IMG/VR virus record: IMGVR_UViG_3300029286_000109
Coordinates: 1-39,701 of that record
Direction: 5' to 3' (one strand)
From: a virus
Length of the DNA: 39,701 bases
Shown here: piece by piece, positions 6,383 through 13,933 of the stretch
How positions within the stretch are numbered: position 1 is the stretch's first letter
Layout: every line of letters starts with the position of its first letter
Translations under genes and position numbers: made by a program
Notes under the pieces: generated by a model
The model's database searches: none
Told to the model about the DNA's origin: nothing
Seen by the model: the letters and a program-made list of their open reading frames with translations, nothing else

Positions 6383-7051
6383 ATGGGCGTCCCCGTAATG
6401 ATCTTGGGAACCTCGGGAACTGGGAAAAGCGCCTCGATGCGCAACCTTGATCCGGCTAAGTTCGGCCTGATTAACGTTGCCTCGAAACCGCTCCCGTTCA
6501 AGAACAGCAAAAAGTCGTTTGATTCGGACGACTATGCGGCAATCACGGCGCTTATAAAGAGAGCCGCGAGCGACATCATCGTGATAGATGACGTGCAGTA
6601 TCTTATGGCGAACGAATACATGCGCCGCGCCAAAGAAACAGGCTATCAGAAGTTCACTGATATTGGCCTTTCCTTCTGGAACCTGGTGCGCGAAGTCGTG
6701 AATCTTCCTCCTCAGAAAATCGTCTACTTCCTCGGGCATACGGAAATAGATGCCTTCGGAAATACGAAGTTCAAAACCATCGGAAAGATGCTGGACGACA
6801 AAATCACCGTCGAGGGCATGTTCACCATCGTTCTCCGAACCTTCGTACAGGATGGACGGTTCTACTTTTCCACCCTCAATGATGGAACCGATACCGTGAA
6901 AACTCCTATCGGAATGTTCACGGAAAGGTTCATCGACAACGACCTCGCCATAGTGGACGCGGCAATCCGCGACTATTACGGCCTGGTCTCAGCTCCTGCC
7001 ACGGCTCAAGCCGCCCATAAGGAACCCGCACATGCGAACTCTCTCGTTTAA
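6383..7051 (+). CDS. Sak4-like AAA/RecA-fold recombination ATPase
   Basis: A 222-residue ATPase starting 6 nt after GGAGG. Walker A is GTSGTGKS (residues 9-16). Walker B is IIVIDD (D69, D70). Then come a sensor-like YFLGHTE and a conserved C-terminal region. This is the AAA_24 or Sak4 class of phage proteins, RecA-related ATPases that assist single-strand annealing together with an SSB. The next genes encode a nuclease and a DUF669 SSB, the expected partners. It overlaps the nuclease gene by 20 bp. Confidence 0.8.
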   Translation: MGVPVMILGTSGTGKSASMRNLDPAKFGLINVASKPLPFKNSKKSFDSDDYAAITALIKRAASDIIVIDDVQYLMANEYMRRAKETGYQKFTDIGLSFWNLVREVVNLPPQKIVYFLGHTEIDAFGNTKFKTIGKMLDDKITVEGMFTIVLRTFVQDGRFYFSTLNDGTDTVKTPIGMFTERFIDNDLAIVDAAIRDYYGLVSAPATAQAAHKEPAHANSLV

Positions 7052-8459
7052 TAAGGAAAACCAGACCTATACGGTTGATGGGAATATCGTGCCGAGAGTG
7101 ACGCAAATCGTGGCGGCGGTAACGGGCAAGGATATGCTCAAAATTCCGCCGAAGTATTTGCAGGCTGCCAGGGAGCGGGGTGATGCGATCCATAAGGATG
7201 TCGAGGACGGAAAGTTTGAGACAGCCGAGGGAAAATGGATTAAGGCACAACTTCGCGGGCCAGCCAAGTTCGAGGTTAAGGGCTCAGGGATCGTGAACGG
7301 CCTACTGTTCGCTGGAACCTGCGACATCCTATATGACGATCAGATGATCGACGATATCAAGAGCCAGGGCGAGCGCGACATTCTTGGATGGACACTGCAA
7401 CTCAACCTCTACAGGGCGATCTTCAAGAGCGCTGGTGCTTTGCGCGTCTTGCATTGCCCTAAATCAGGCGACTTTCATGTCGTGCCGGTCGTCACGCTTC
7501 CCGATGAGAAAATCGCCGAAGTGATCGACGCCTATAATGAAGGCAGGATCCTCGATGATTCTTTCCTGTCCGTGGTTGAGAAGCCGCAAAGCGAAAGCCT
7601 TGAGCTGGTTGTTTCGCAGTACACCGTCGGCCAGCTGACGACAAACGCAAAGGCGATTCTGGAATCAGTAAAGCGGAACCTTGCTAACTACAAGGCCGAG
7701 AACTATTCAGAAGAGAATATCCAGGACGCGAAGCGCGACAAGGCGGAGCTCAATGCCGCGGCTAAGAAGCTGAACGATAAGCGCATCGAGCTTGAGCGCG
7801 AATTCGTAAAGCCTCTAAATGAGTTTAAGGATACCGTCAGCGAGACATGCGCGATGATTAAAACCGCTTCCACGCAGATCGATTCTGTAGTCAAGGCGGT
7901 CGAAGAGCGCGAGAAGGCTGAGAAGAAAAAACTACTCACTGAATCCTGGGACGCCTTGGACTTTACCCTTGTCCCGTTCTGGAAAATCTGGAACCCGGCC
8001 TGGTTGAATAAGACCGCGAAGAACAAGGACACCGTCCAAGAAATGGCCCGGATCATCGACAAGATTAAGCAGGACTTAATCGTTCTCGACCGCATCGGCG
8101 AACCCGACGCCAAAGCCCATTATCTTGACACCCTCAACCTCGACTCTGCGCTGCAGGAAGCCGACCGCATCAAGGCTAACCGCGAACGGCTAGCGAAGAT
8201 TGATAAGGAACGCCAAGAGAAAGAAGAGGCAAGGAAGCTCGAAGAAGCCAAGCCCGTACCTGCCCCTGCCCCTGTAGCCGCTCCCGAGCCGGTTGCCGAG
8301 GTAATTCCCCAAGAAGCACCCCTGGAGCCCGCCATCGAAGAGACTGCCATGGAGCCAGTCCTCCTTGAGCGCACGATGTGGGTACGCGGAACCTATGAGC
8401 AAATAGTTGCCCTCGGCAACTTCATGAACGAACACGGAATAGAATTCCGGAAGATGTAA
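7032..8459 (+). CDS. PD-(D/E)XK exonuclease fused to DUF1351
   Basis: A 475-residue two-part protein. Residues 1-180 form a RecB/Cas4-like nuclease: H54, D98 in GTCDIL, D108-x-K110 in DDIKS, and the QxxxY motif Q123-Y127, matching the PD-(D/E)XK metal site. Residues about 195-475 match DUF1351: a long coiled coil (KRDKAELNAAAKKLNDKRIE, then EFVKPLNEFKD), a proline-alanine linker (about 410-440) and the closing GTYEQIVALGNFMNEHGIEF. In other phages these are usually separate neighbouring genes. It likely resects DNA ends for annealing with the adjacent Sak4-like ATPase and SSB. Confidence 0.8.
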   Translation: MRTLSFNKENQTYTVDGNIVPRVTQIVAAVTGKDMLKIPPKYLQAARERGDAIHKDVEDGKFETAEGKWIKAQLRGPAKFEVKGSGIVNGLLFAGTCDILYDDQMIDDIKSQGERDILGWTLQLNLYRAIFKSAGALRVLHCPKSGDFHVVPVVTLPDEKIAEVIDAYNEGRILDDSFLSVVEKPQSESLELVVSQYTVGQLTTNAKAILESVKRNLANYKAENYSEENIQDAKRDKAELNAAAKKLNDKRIELEREFVKPLNEFKDTVSETCAMIKTASTQIDSVVKAVEEREKAEKKKLLTESWDALDFTLVPFWKIWNPAWLNKTAKNKDTVQEMARIIDKIKQDLIVLDRIGEPDAKAHYLDTLNLDSALQEADRIKANRERLAKIDKERQEKEEARKLEEAKPVPAPAPVAAPEPVAEVIPQEAPLEPAIEETAMEPVLLERTMWVRGTYEQIVALGNFMNEHGIEFRKM

Positions 8460-8469
8460 GGAGACACAG

Positions 8470-8988
8470 ATGGACGAATTTCAGGATGGATACCAGCCGG
8501 ACGAGAACTATGGGGGTCAGCAGTTAGTCGAGGGTGACTATGCCGTAAAGATCCACAACATCACCTTCAAACCGACCAAGAATGGTGATCCCATGATGAC
8601 GATAGACCTCATCACGAAAGACTCGCCGATAGTGTTCAAACATCGAATCGTGAAGAATGATTATTTCAACTCGAACATGACCAAGTTCTTCGACTGCTTC
8701 AAAATCCCTCGCGGAAATTTCGAGTATCAGCGTTGGCTTGAGCGAGTGGGTAAATGCCACATTGCCAAAGGAGAGCCGAACGCCGAGGGCAAGGCGTACA
8801 TGGAAATAAAGTACTTGATTGTGGACGCCAAGGCCGCTTCTCCTACCCCCCAGGCCCAAGTACAGCGCCCAGCGGCTCCAGCCCAGCAGTTCCACACCAC
8901 GGCGCCCCAGCAACCTCTCGCAAGGCAGACAGAGCCGGCCGGATCGGCCTCATTCGATGACGACATTCCTTGGAAAGGGACATTCTAG
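8470..8988 (+). CDS. Single-strand DNA-binding protein (DUF669)
   Basis: A 172-residue protein behind AAGGAGAC. Residues 1-115 match DUF669, an OB-fold phage SSB family (LVEGDYAVKIHNITFKPTKN, then MMTIDLIT and YFNSNMTKFF). A proline- and glutamine-rich linker (120-160) follows. The end FDDDIPWKGTF resembles the acidic tip DDDIPF with which bacterial SSBs recruit repair proteins. Acts with the Sak4-like ATPase and the nuclease. Confidence 0.85.
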   Translation: MDEFQDGYQPDENYGGQQLVEGDYAVKIHNITFKPTKNGDPMMTIDLITKDSPIVFKHRIVKNDYFNSNMTKFFDCFKIPRGNFEYQRWLERVGKCHIAKGEPNAEGKAYMEIKYLIVDAKAASPTPQAQVQRPAAPAQQFHTTAPQQPLARQTEPAGSASFDDDIPWKGTF

Positions 8989-8990
8989 CC

Positions 8991-9440
8991 ATGACGAAAT
9001 TCAAGCTCCCGAATGCAAAGCGAATTCCAACCGGAACGTTAGAAATTGTCTCGTTTCAGATTCCGAGAATCTACCAGGCTGAGTATCGGGAGCTTGTGCT
9101 TAAGAGCCCTGACCAGCTGGATCTGGAATTGTCCATACACAAGAAAATGCGCTCCACGGGTCCGTACAGCCAGGGCAATCACTTCAACGGCCACGTCCAG
9201 CAGATATGCGCGGAAACCGGGAACGAGTTCAACGATGTAAAGCTCTACATCAAGCGCCAGGCTATTAAGCACGGCCTCAGATTCGCAACAAAGGACTCGG
9301 GCGAAATCGTCTATTCCCTGATTGATCTTGAACCGCTTCCCATTTCCGAATCCTTAATGACGAGCGAGGAATGTGGTTGGTGTATCGAGGAAGCGCATAT
9401 CCTGGCAGCCGATCTCGGGATCATCTTACATGAGGAATAA
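8991..9440 (+). CDS. NinB/Orf-like recombination protein (probable)
   Basis: A 149-residue protein starting 2 nt after the SSB stop. The central QGNHFNGHVQQICAETGNEF and the ending LPISESLMTSEECGWCIEEA...LGI follow the general pattern of NinB/Orf-type phage recombination mediators (a Q-N-H-x-x-G-type helix, then a final helix pair after a P-x-S-x-x-x-L-x-T motif). The match is by pattern only. Its place in a recombination cluster supports it. A replication accessory protein is an alternative. Confidence 0.5.
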   Translation: MTKFKLPNAKRIPTGTLEIVSFQIPRIYQAEYRELVLKSPDQLDLELSIHKKMRSTGPYSQGNHFNGHVQQICAETGNEFNDVKLYIKRQAIKHGLRFATKDSGEIVYSLIDLEPLPISESLMTSEECGWCIEEAHILAADLGIILHEE

Positions 9441-9463
9441 GACAAAGTTTTCTGGAGGGCTAC

Positions 9464-10273
9464 ATGGCTAGACCGCTAAAAACAGGAATTGATTACTTCC
9501 AACATGACACCTCCATGAGTAGCGATGAAAAGATCGAAGCTCTTGAATCGATCTACAAGAATGATGGGTATGCTGTCTATTGTAAAATCCTCGAAAGAAT
9601 CTACCGGAACAGGGGAGAACTTGATCTTACCGATCCCGTCCAGCACCTTTCGATAGCAAAAAAATGCAACGTCTCGGCGGATAAATTCGACAAGATTATT
9701 GAGGATGCTGTCAGGTTCAAATTGTTCGATCCTGACGTATGGGCGACCGACCACCGGCTGTCTTCTGCCCGTATTGAACGACAAATCGACATGGTTGAAT
9801 CAGAAAGAATCGACGGAAGAGTACGGAAAAACAACATTTCCACCCGGAAAACTCCTGAAATTGGGGGTTTTCCACCCGGAAAACTCGACACTCAAGGGGG
9901 TTTTCCACCCGGAAAAGTACACAAAGGAGAGGAGAGTAGAGGAGAGAATATAAGAGAAGAGATAAGAGAGCCGCAAGCGGCCACAGAGCAACCTTCGGGA
10001 GAGGGAGAATTACCTAGGGGGAAGAGAAAGATTTTCATTCCCCCGACTCTTGAGGAAGTTCGAGAGTATTGCCTGGCGAACCACTACAGCATCGACCCGG
10101 AAAAATTCATCAAGTTTTACGAATCCTCAGATCCTCCCTGGCATGACTCGAAGGGAAATAAGGTGAAGAACTGGAAGGGCAAGGTCATCACCTGGGCGGG
10201 GCGAGAAAAAGAGAACCAGTCAAAAGGCCTTTCTACCCGAAGCGGCGCGATGCTCGACATGCGGGAGGCTTGA
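9464..10273 (+). CDS. Replication initiator, DUF4373/Lin1244-like
   Basis: A 269-residue protein behind a GGAGGG. The N-terminal 100 residues (MARPLKTGIDYFQHDTSM, then an acidic helix, YAVYCKILERIYRN) match the DUF4373 domain of phage replisome organisers. The middle (about 123-175) contains a repeat GGFPPGK and a charged, disordered linker. The C-terminus (IFIPPTLEEVREYCLANHY, then FYESSDPPWHDSKGN) resembles DnaD-like helicase-loader-binding ends. The next gene is a DnaC-like loader. The DNA for the linker forms palindromic iterons, so the gene probably carries the origin, as lambda O does. Confidence 0.75.
   Translation: MARPLKTGIDYFQHDTSMSSDEKIEALESIYKNDGYAVYCKILERIYRNRGELDLTDPVQHLSIAKKCNVSADKFDKIIEDAVRFKLFDPDVWATDHRLSSARIERQIDMVESERIDGRVRKNNISTRKTPEIGGFPPGKLDTQGGFPPGKVHKGEESRGENIREEIREPQAATEQPSGEGELPRGKRKIFIPPTLEEVREYCLANHYSIDPEKFIKFYESSDPPWHDSKGNKVKNWKGKVITWAGREKENQSKGLSTRSGAMLDMREA
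9837..9974. other. Candidate replication origin (iterons plus purine-rich tract)
   Basis: Three copies of the palindrome TTTTCC-ACCC-GGAAAA occur at 9837-9851 (first T replaced), 9868-9883 and 9901-9916. Their spacing is about 32 and 33 bp, near three helical turns. They are followed by a purine-rich, AG-biased stretch from 9917 to about 9970. Iterons plus an unwinding region inside the initiator gene is the arrangement of lambdoid origins. Confidence 0.55.
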
Positions 10274-10274
10274 A

Positions 10275-11018
10275 ATGCTGGCACATTGCCCGATCCACGA
10301 TATCGACTTTGAGAACCAGCCTGGGGGAACCCGATTCTACGAGCACTGCCCTGAATGTCAGAAAGAGGCCAAAGCGCGAGAGGTGTCCAGGGAGCTTGAG
10401 CGGGTCAATGAGAATATGGCTGCTGAATTAAAAGCCATGAATATTGAGCCAGAGTACCGTCATGCAACCCTGGGGAACTTTTACGCGGCGACGTCTGAAC
10501 TTAAAAAGAACGTCGAGCAGGTTCAAAAGCTCATTGAGGGGAAAATACGCGAGCTTGTTATGATCGGGAAAAATGGAACCGGGAAAACGCATCTTGCGGT
10601 AGCCGCGGTGAAGGATTTTCGCGGGAAGATTTTTTCGATGTATGAGATTTCGACACGCATCAGATCAACGTACACACAGCGAGCGAAAGAGGACGAGCTT
10701 TCTGTTGTGGATGAGCTGGCGCGGACTCCTCTTCTTGTCATTGACGAGATAGGCCGGACAAAGGGGTCTGGCGCGGAGCTTGATTGGCTATCCTACATCA
10801 TCGACAAGCGGCATGTGCGGAATATACCGACAATCCTGATAAGCAATAAGCACCTGAAAAAGAACTGCCCGGAAGGCGGATGCCTGAATTGCTTTGACAA
10901 TTATATCGGCGAGGATGTCATGTCCAGGCTTTTCGAGGATGGTCTCGTCCTTCACTTTTCAGGCGACGATTACCGAAAGAAAAAGGCCGGCGCGCGGCTG
11001 GCCAAGGAGCATGTATGA
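10275..11018 (+). CDS. dnaC: DnaC-like helicase loader
   Basis: A 247-residue AAA+ ATPase that would load the host replicative helicase at the phage origin. A putative zinc site at the N-terminus uses C5, H8, C25 and C28. Walker A is GKNGTGKT (98-105) and Walker B is LLVIDEIG (D157, E158). ILISNKH matches sensor I, and the C-terminal EDVMSRLFEDG matches the DnaC arginine-finger region. It follows the replication initiator by 1 bp. A GGGAGG lies just upstream of the ATG. Confidence 0.88.
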   Translation: MLAHCPIHDIDFENQPGGTRFYEHCPECQKEAKAREVSRELERVNENMAAELKAMNIEPEYRHATLGNFYAATSELKKNVEQVQKLIEGKIRELVMIGKNGTGKTHLAVAAVKDFRGKIFSMYEISTRIRSTYTQRAKEDELSVVDELARTPLLVIDEIGRTKGSGAELDWLSYIIDKRHVRNIPTILISNKHLKKNCPEGGCLNCFDNYIGEDVMSRLFEDGLVLHFSGDDYRKKKAGARLAKEHV

Positions 11019-11182
11019 GCGATCAGTTGGAAATTGTCCCTTCGGATATCGACTACAAGCAGACGAAGAATCTCGCCCAGGAAGCAAGGGAGCGGGGTAT
11101 CGACCCGACAAAACAGGGCTGGATGTCTCGACTCATTATAGCAAGGCAGAAAGAAAATCAGAAAAAGGCGGTAACGGTATGA
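11015..11182 (+). CDS. Small hypothetical protein
   Basis: A 55-residue protein with ATGA overlaps at both ends (dnaC before, exported protein after). The sequence (MSDQLEIVPSDIDYKQTKN, then ARERGIDPTKQGWMSRLIIA) is amphipathic with a basic C-terminus. Coupled overlaps with both neighbours are the main evidence that it is real. No family recognised. Confidence 0.6.
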   Translation: MSDQLEIVPSDIDYKQTKNLAQEARERGIDPTKQGWMSRLIIARQKENQKKAVTV

Positions 11183-11463
11183 AAATAAAGACATGGCGAA
11201 TAATGCTTTTTGCGGCCGTTCTCGTCCTGTGCGCTGGCGTAAACCTCGCGCAGATCACCGGGAACAGGTTCACAATGGGCCAGCCCTTGAGCTTGGGCGG
11301 AAAGAACTTTGTCGCGCAGCTCTATTTCCCCGGCGGTTATGGCGCCATTGCCTTTGACTCGCCCGAGGCTGTAGTGCGCTTCGCACGGCTTCCGAACGTG
11401 GAGATTATCAAGAAGGTGGTGAAAATGGCGAGGGGCGATGTGGTGGTGGAGGCTTTAGAATAA
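11179..11463 (+). CDS. Small exported or membrane-anchored protein
   Basis: A 94-residue protein with a typical N-terminal signal or anchor (MKIKTWRIMLFAAVLVLCAG). The AQ after the hydrophobic stretch suggests a signal peptidase I site, with the remaining ~65 residues exported. A cysteine occurs at residue 18, but the context (LVLCAG) only loosely fits a lipobox. No family recognised. The stop shares a base with the next ATG (TAATG). Confidence 0.6.
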   Translation: MKIKTWRIMLFAAVLVLCAGVNLAQITGNRFTMGQPLSLGGKNFVAQLYFPGGYGAIAFDSPEAVVRFARLPNVEIIKKVVKMARGDVVVEALE

Positions 11464-11873
11464 TGGACAAGATCGAAACGCCGGAAGAGTTTGACGTGCA
11501 TGCTTTTGATGCACGAGTTTGGGCTAAGGCATTTTGTGATCGTTTTCCGGGCCATGATGAAGGACTTATGCTTGGCTGGTTCGCAAATGCAATTATGGCT
11601 GGGTATGATCATGCTGGCTTTGATAGCACTGCAATCCGCGCCGATGAACGACAGAAGGCGGTAGAGTGGATCAGCGTCAAGGAACGGTTGCCAGAGGAAA
11701 ACCATGCCGTGTTGATTTATTATGACAAACACATAACAGAAGCGATGTTTTTTGATGGCGATTGGGGGCTTCCTAATGGGGATTGGATTATGGGGCACAC
11801 TGTTTCTTTTTGGATGCCCCTACCATTCCCGCCCGCAATCATGGCCAAGCCAGAGGAGGCTACGAAATGCTAA
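11463..11873 (+). CDS. DUF551-containing early protein
   Basis: A 136-residue protein. The second half matches DUF551, a small domain common in phage accessory regions: it opens WISVKERLPEENHAVLIYY and closes HTVSFWMPLPFPP. The first half contains AKAFCDRFPGHDEGLMLGWF followed by ANAIMAGYD, a segment often found in front of DUF551. The role of this domain is unknown. Cotranscribed with the membrane and small proteins around it. Confidence 0.75.
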   Translation: MDKIETPEEFDVHAFDARVWAKAFCDRFPGHDEGLMLGWFANAIMAGYDHAGFDSTAIRADERQKAVEWISVKERLPEENHAVLIYYDKHITEAMFFDGDWGLPNGDWIMGHTVSFWMPLPFPPAIMAKPEEATKC

Positions 11874-11968
11874 TAGATTTTGCCATTGAAGTGGGTCTTG
11901 TGTTTGTGCTGATAGCCATCCTGTTGGAACTCGACGAAATCAGGAGAATACTAAGGAGGACGAAATGA
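11867..11968 (+). CDS. 33-residue single-span membrane protein
   Basis: A very short protein, MLIDFAIEVGLVFVLIAILL followed by a charged tail (ELDEIRRILRRTK). A GGAGG lies 8 nt before the ATG, and both ends overlap neighbours (ATGA with the next gene), which supports translation. One transmembrane helix with a basic cytoplasmic tail is predicted. Function unknown. Confidence 0.55.
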   Translation: MLIDFAIEVGLVFVLIAILLELDEIRRILRRTK

Positions 11969-12375
11969 GCATACTAAGCGACGCGCTCAAGGCAAGAGAC
12001 AAGGCAACAAAGGGAAAGTGGTATAGACAAGAAACGATCCAGCCCGGAGAAGGCATCCGAACAAAAAACGGGTTTATCTGTTTCATGTTCAACCCTGCAC
12101 ACTATCCCATGCAGGACGAAAGATATGCACAGGAAATAAGACAAGCCGACGCAGATGCCACACTTATCGCCGCTGTTCCCGATGCCCTCGACTGGATCGC
12201 CAAGGCTTTGCCGTGGATTGAGTGGTCGAAAGAAAAGTACACATCAGAGATTAGGGATATGCGGATAGCCGCCGGACTTACTGGGGATGATGTAAATATA
12301 CCGAACGTAAAAATGAGAATACTCACCGACCTTATTGCCCAGGCCGAAGGGACGGAAAAAGAAGGGGTGAAATAA
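11965..12375 (+). CDS. Hypothetical early protein
   Basis: A 136-residue protein with overlaps at both ends. It opens SILSDALKARDKATKGKWYR and contains DADATLIAAVPDALDWIAKA, a motif widespread in small phage proteins of unknown role (an aspartate-rich turn, then AAxP). The C-terminal third is helical. No catalytic residues seen. Confidence 0.65.
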   Translation: MSILSDALKARDKATKGKWYRQETIQPGEGIRTKNGFICFMFNPAHYPMQDERYAQEIRQADADATLIAAVPDALDWIAKALPWIEWSKEKYTSEIRDMRIAAGLTGDDVNIPNVKMRILTDLIAQAEGTEKEGVK

Positions 12376-12812
12376 TGCCGTACACGCAAGAGCAGATTCA
12401 TGACATCGCGCAGGCGCTTTATGGCTGGACAGCCCTGCCGCGCATCTTGCCGTCAGCTCCTGGCACTGGCCCCGATTGGGACTTGGGCGCAGACATCAGA
12501 ACGATCCTCGCCGCACTAAAGGACGCCGAGAACTCCCGCGCAAATGCGTTTGGACTTTTAGCCTCTATTGGCATACCAAAATCAAGAGCAGGGACAGTAA
12601 CTAACGGTATCATGGTATACGAGGGCAGGATGAAACGCGAGATTAACACCCTAACAGCCCGCGCCGAACGTGCCGAAGCCTACGCCGCGAAGCTGGAAAA
12701 GGTGGGAGATGGGATACGCAACTACAAACCCGACAGCAACCCACTACAGGCAGAGACGGATATCGAGGAACTATTCGACAAGTGGGACGCTGTGCGAAAG
12801 GAAAAGCCATGA
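12375..12812 (+). CDS. Hypothetical protein with coiled coil
   Basis: A 145-residue protein. The ATG shares the last A of the previous stop, and the end overlaps the next gene. The N-terminus (PYTQEQIHDIAQALYGW) is followed by a proline-glycine linker, a helix and a coiled coil (REINTLTARAERAEAYAAKL). No family recognised. Confidence 0.6.
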   Translation: MPYTQEQIHDIAQALYGWTALPRILPSAPGTGPDWDLGADIRTILAALKDAENSRANAFGLLASIGIPKSRAGTVTNGIMVYEGRMKREINTLTARAERAEAYAAKLEKVGDGIRNYKPDSNPLQAETDIEELFDKWDAVRKEKP

Positions 12813-12985
12813 CCAGGCAACACTTTTTCATGCAAGAACTAGGCTACTCAAAGCGCGAGGCGCGGAAGCTACTGCGCGAGGCTGACCGGGCGTATCGCTG
12901 GCAAGGAAGCAAAACCATAGCGAAGATCCATAAGGCCGAGCGCGTGAGGCATTGCCTTTTCGACTCACGAAGTATTCTCGAATAA
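12809..12985 (+). CDS. Small basic protein, last gene of early operon
   Basis: A 58-residue protein with an ATGA overlap at its start. It is rich in arginine and lysine (YSKREARKLLREADRAYRW). Possibly nucleic-acid-binding. An intrinsic terminator follows 22 bp after the stop, so this closes the early unit. Confidence 0.55.
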   Translation: MTRQHFFMQELGYSKREARKLLREADRAYRWQGSKTIAKIHKAERVRHCLFDSRSILE

Positions 12986-13007
12986 CAGCAGCCCCCTGAT
13001 GGCCCAT

Positions 13008-13032
13008 GCCCCGCACTTCGCAGGGCTTTTTT
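13008..13032 (+). terminator. Terminator of early operon
   Basis: GCCC-C-GC-ACTTC-GC-A-GGGC forms a hairpin with one internal mismatch, followed by six T (13027-13032). It separates the early operon from the late promoter at 13088. Confidence 0.65.
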
Positions 13033-13071
13033 ATGCCTTTGCGCCCGTATTGCAGATAACAGATGCAAATA

Positions 13072-13116
13072 GTCCCCTTTTAGGTACTTGCCAGAATGCT
13101 TTCAGTGTGCATTAAG
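13072..13116 (+). promoter_or_regulatory. Late promoter 1 with palindromic activator-type site 3
   Basis: GTCCCCTTTTAGGTAC (13072-13087) abuts TTGCCA (13088-13093). After 17 bp comes ATTAAG (13111-13116), preceded by TGC as an extended -10. The region aligns with 19952-20002, including CAAATA ahead of the palindrome and GTGCAT at the -10. The palindrome centre is about 43 bp before the likely start, the class II activator position. The transcript begins with a ~115-nt leader that contains 7-bp arms AAGCCAG (13136) and CTGGCTT (13189). Confidence 0.6.
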
Positions 13117-13237
13117 TAAATATATAAGCATTGAAAAGCCAGCCACACTATGAGTCTACTGCCTGCCTGTTTTGCCTAACTGCTTGTACTGGCTTGAATT
13201 ACTTCGGAGCGCGAAAACTTGAGAAAAAGGGGATTAC

Positions 13238-13933
13238 GTGGACGAAGGCCGGAATTCAGATTTCAAGCAAATTAAAATCGCTTGCCGTGGCGCTGAAAGC
13301 CTGCCTATCGAGGCCATTCAAGAACTTCAAGGGAACCTAAAAAAGCGGTCGAAGAAAGATATCGAGCTGATTATTACGTCGATCCATCGATTCGGGTTTT
13401 CGTTTCCATTTTTTGTCTGGCAGAGCGAGGGGAAGAACCTTTGTCTGGACGGACACGGAAGGCTTCAAGCCCTTGCGGAGCTCAGGCGTAGGGGAATTGC
13501 CCTGCCCGCCTTCCCGGTCGTGTTCGTCGATGCCGTCGATTTGCCCGAGGCCAAGCAGAAGTTACTCAGGCTCAACAGTCAGTACGGCTCGATGACAAAG
13601 GCGAGTGTCCTGGAGTTTGCTTCCGGGCTTACACTCGACGAGAGCGAAATACAGCTTCCTAGCGGGTGCTTGAACCTTGAGGAAGGCCAGGGGCGAGAGT
13701 ACGGCGACATTCCCTTCTCCGAGATCCTTGGGGAAGAAAATAACTACATCGTCTTGAAGTTCAATACTGACATTGATTTCCTCAACGCGCAGACCTTATT
13801 CGGCTTACAGTCCGTTAAGGCTTTTTCAACAAGCCAGAACAAGGATAATTCTGATAAAAATTCCCACAAGGGCATAGGACGAGTAGTCGATGGTCCCACA
13901 GCTATCCGGATGATTCAAGGAGAAAGGGCGTGA
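13238..13933 (+). CDS. ParB N-terminal-domain protein
   Basis: A 231-residue protein with a GTG start behind AAAAGGGG. It has the ParB/Srx fold signature: SLPIEAIQELQGNLKKRSKK, a helix, PFFVWQSEGKNLCL, then DGHGRLQAL (D71-G-H-G-R75, the nucleotide-binding GHxR region), followed by VVFVDA and LRLNS. There is no HTH of the plasmid-partition type, so segregation is unlikely. Phage proteins of this kind often occur with terminase or base-modification genes. It overlaps the glycosyltransferase that follows by 4 bp. The biochemical role is not established. Confidence 0.8.
   Translation: MDEGRNSDFKQIKIACRGAESLPIEAIQELQGNLKKRSKKDIELIITSIHRFGFSFPFFVWQSEGKNLCLDGHGRLQALAELRRRGIALPAFPVVFVDAVDLPEAKQKLLRLNSQYGSMTKASVLEFASGLTLDESEIQLPSGCLNLEEGQGREYGDIPFSEILGEENNYIVLKFNTDIDFLNAQTLFGLQSVKAFSTSQNKDNSDKNSHKGIGRVVDGPTAIRMIQGERA

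Noticed and set aside
13131-13340. 69-codon frame with TTG start before the ParB-like gene
   Set aside because: It begins within the late leader, has no ribosome site and overlaps the ParB-like gene in another frame. The ParB frame has clear homology.
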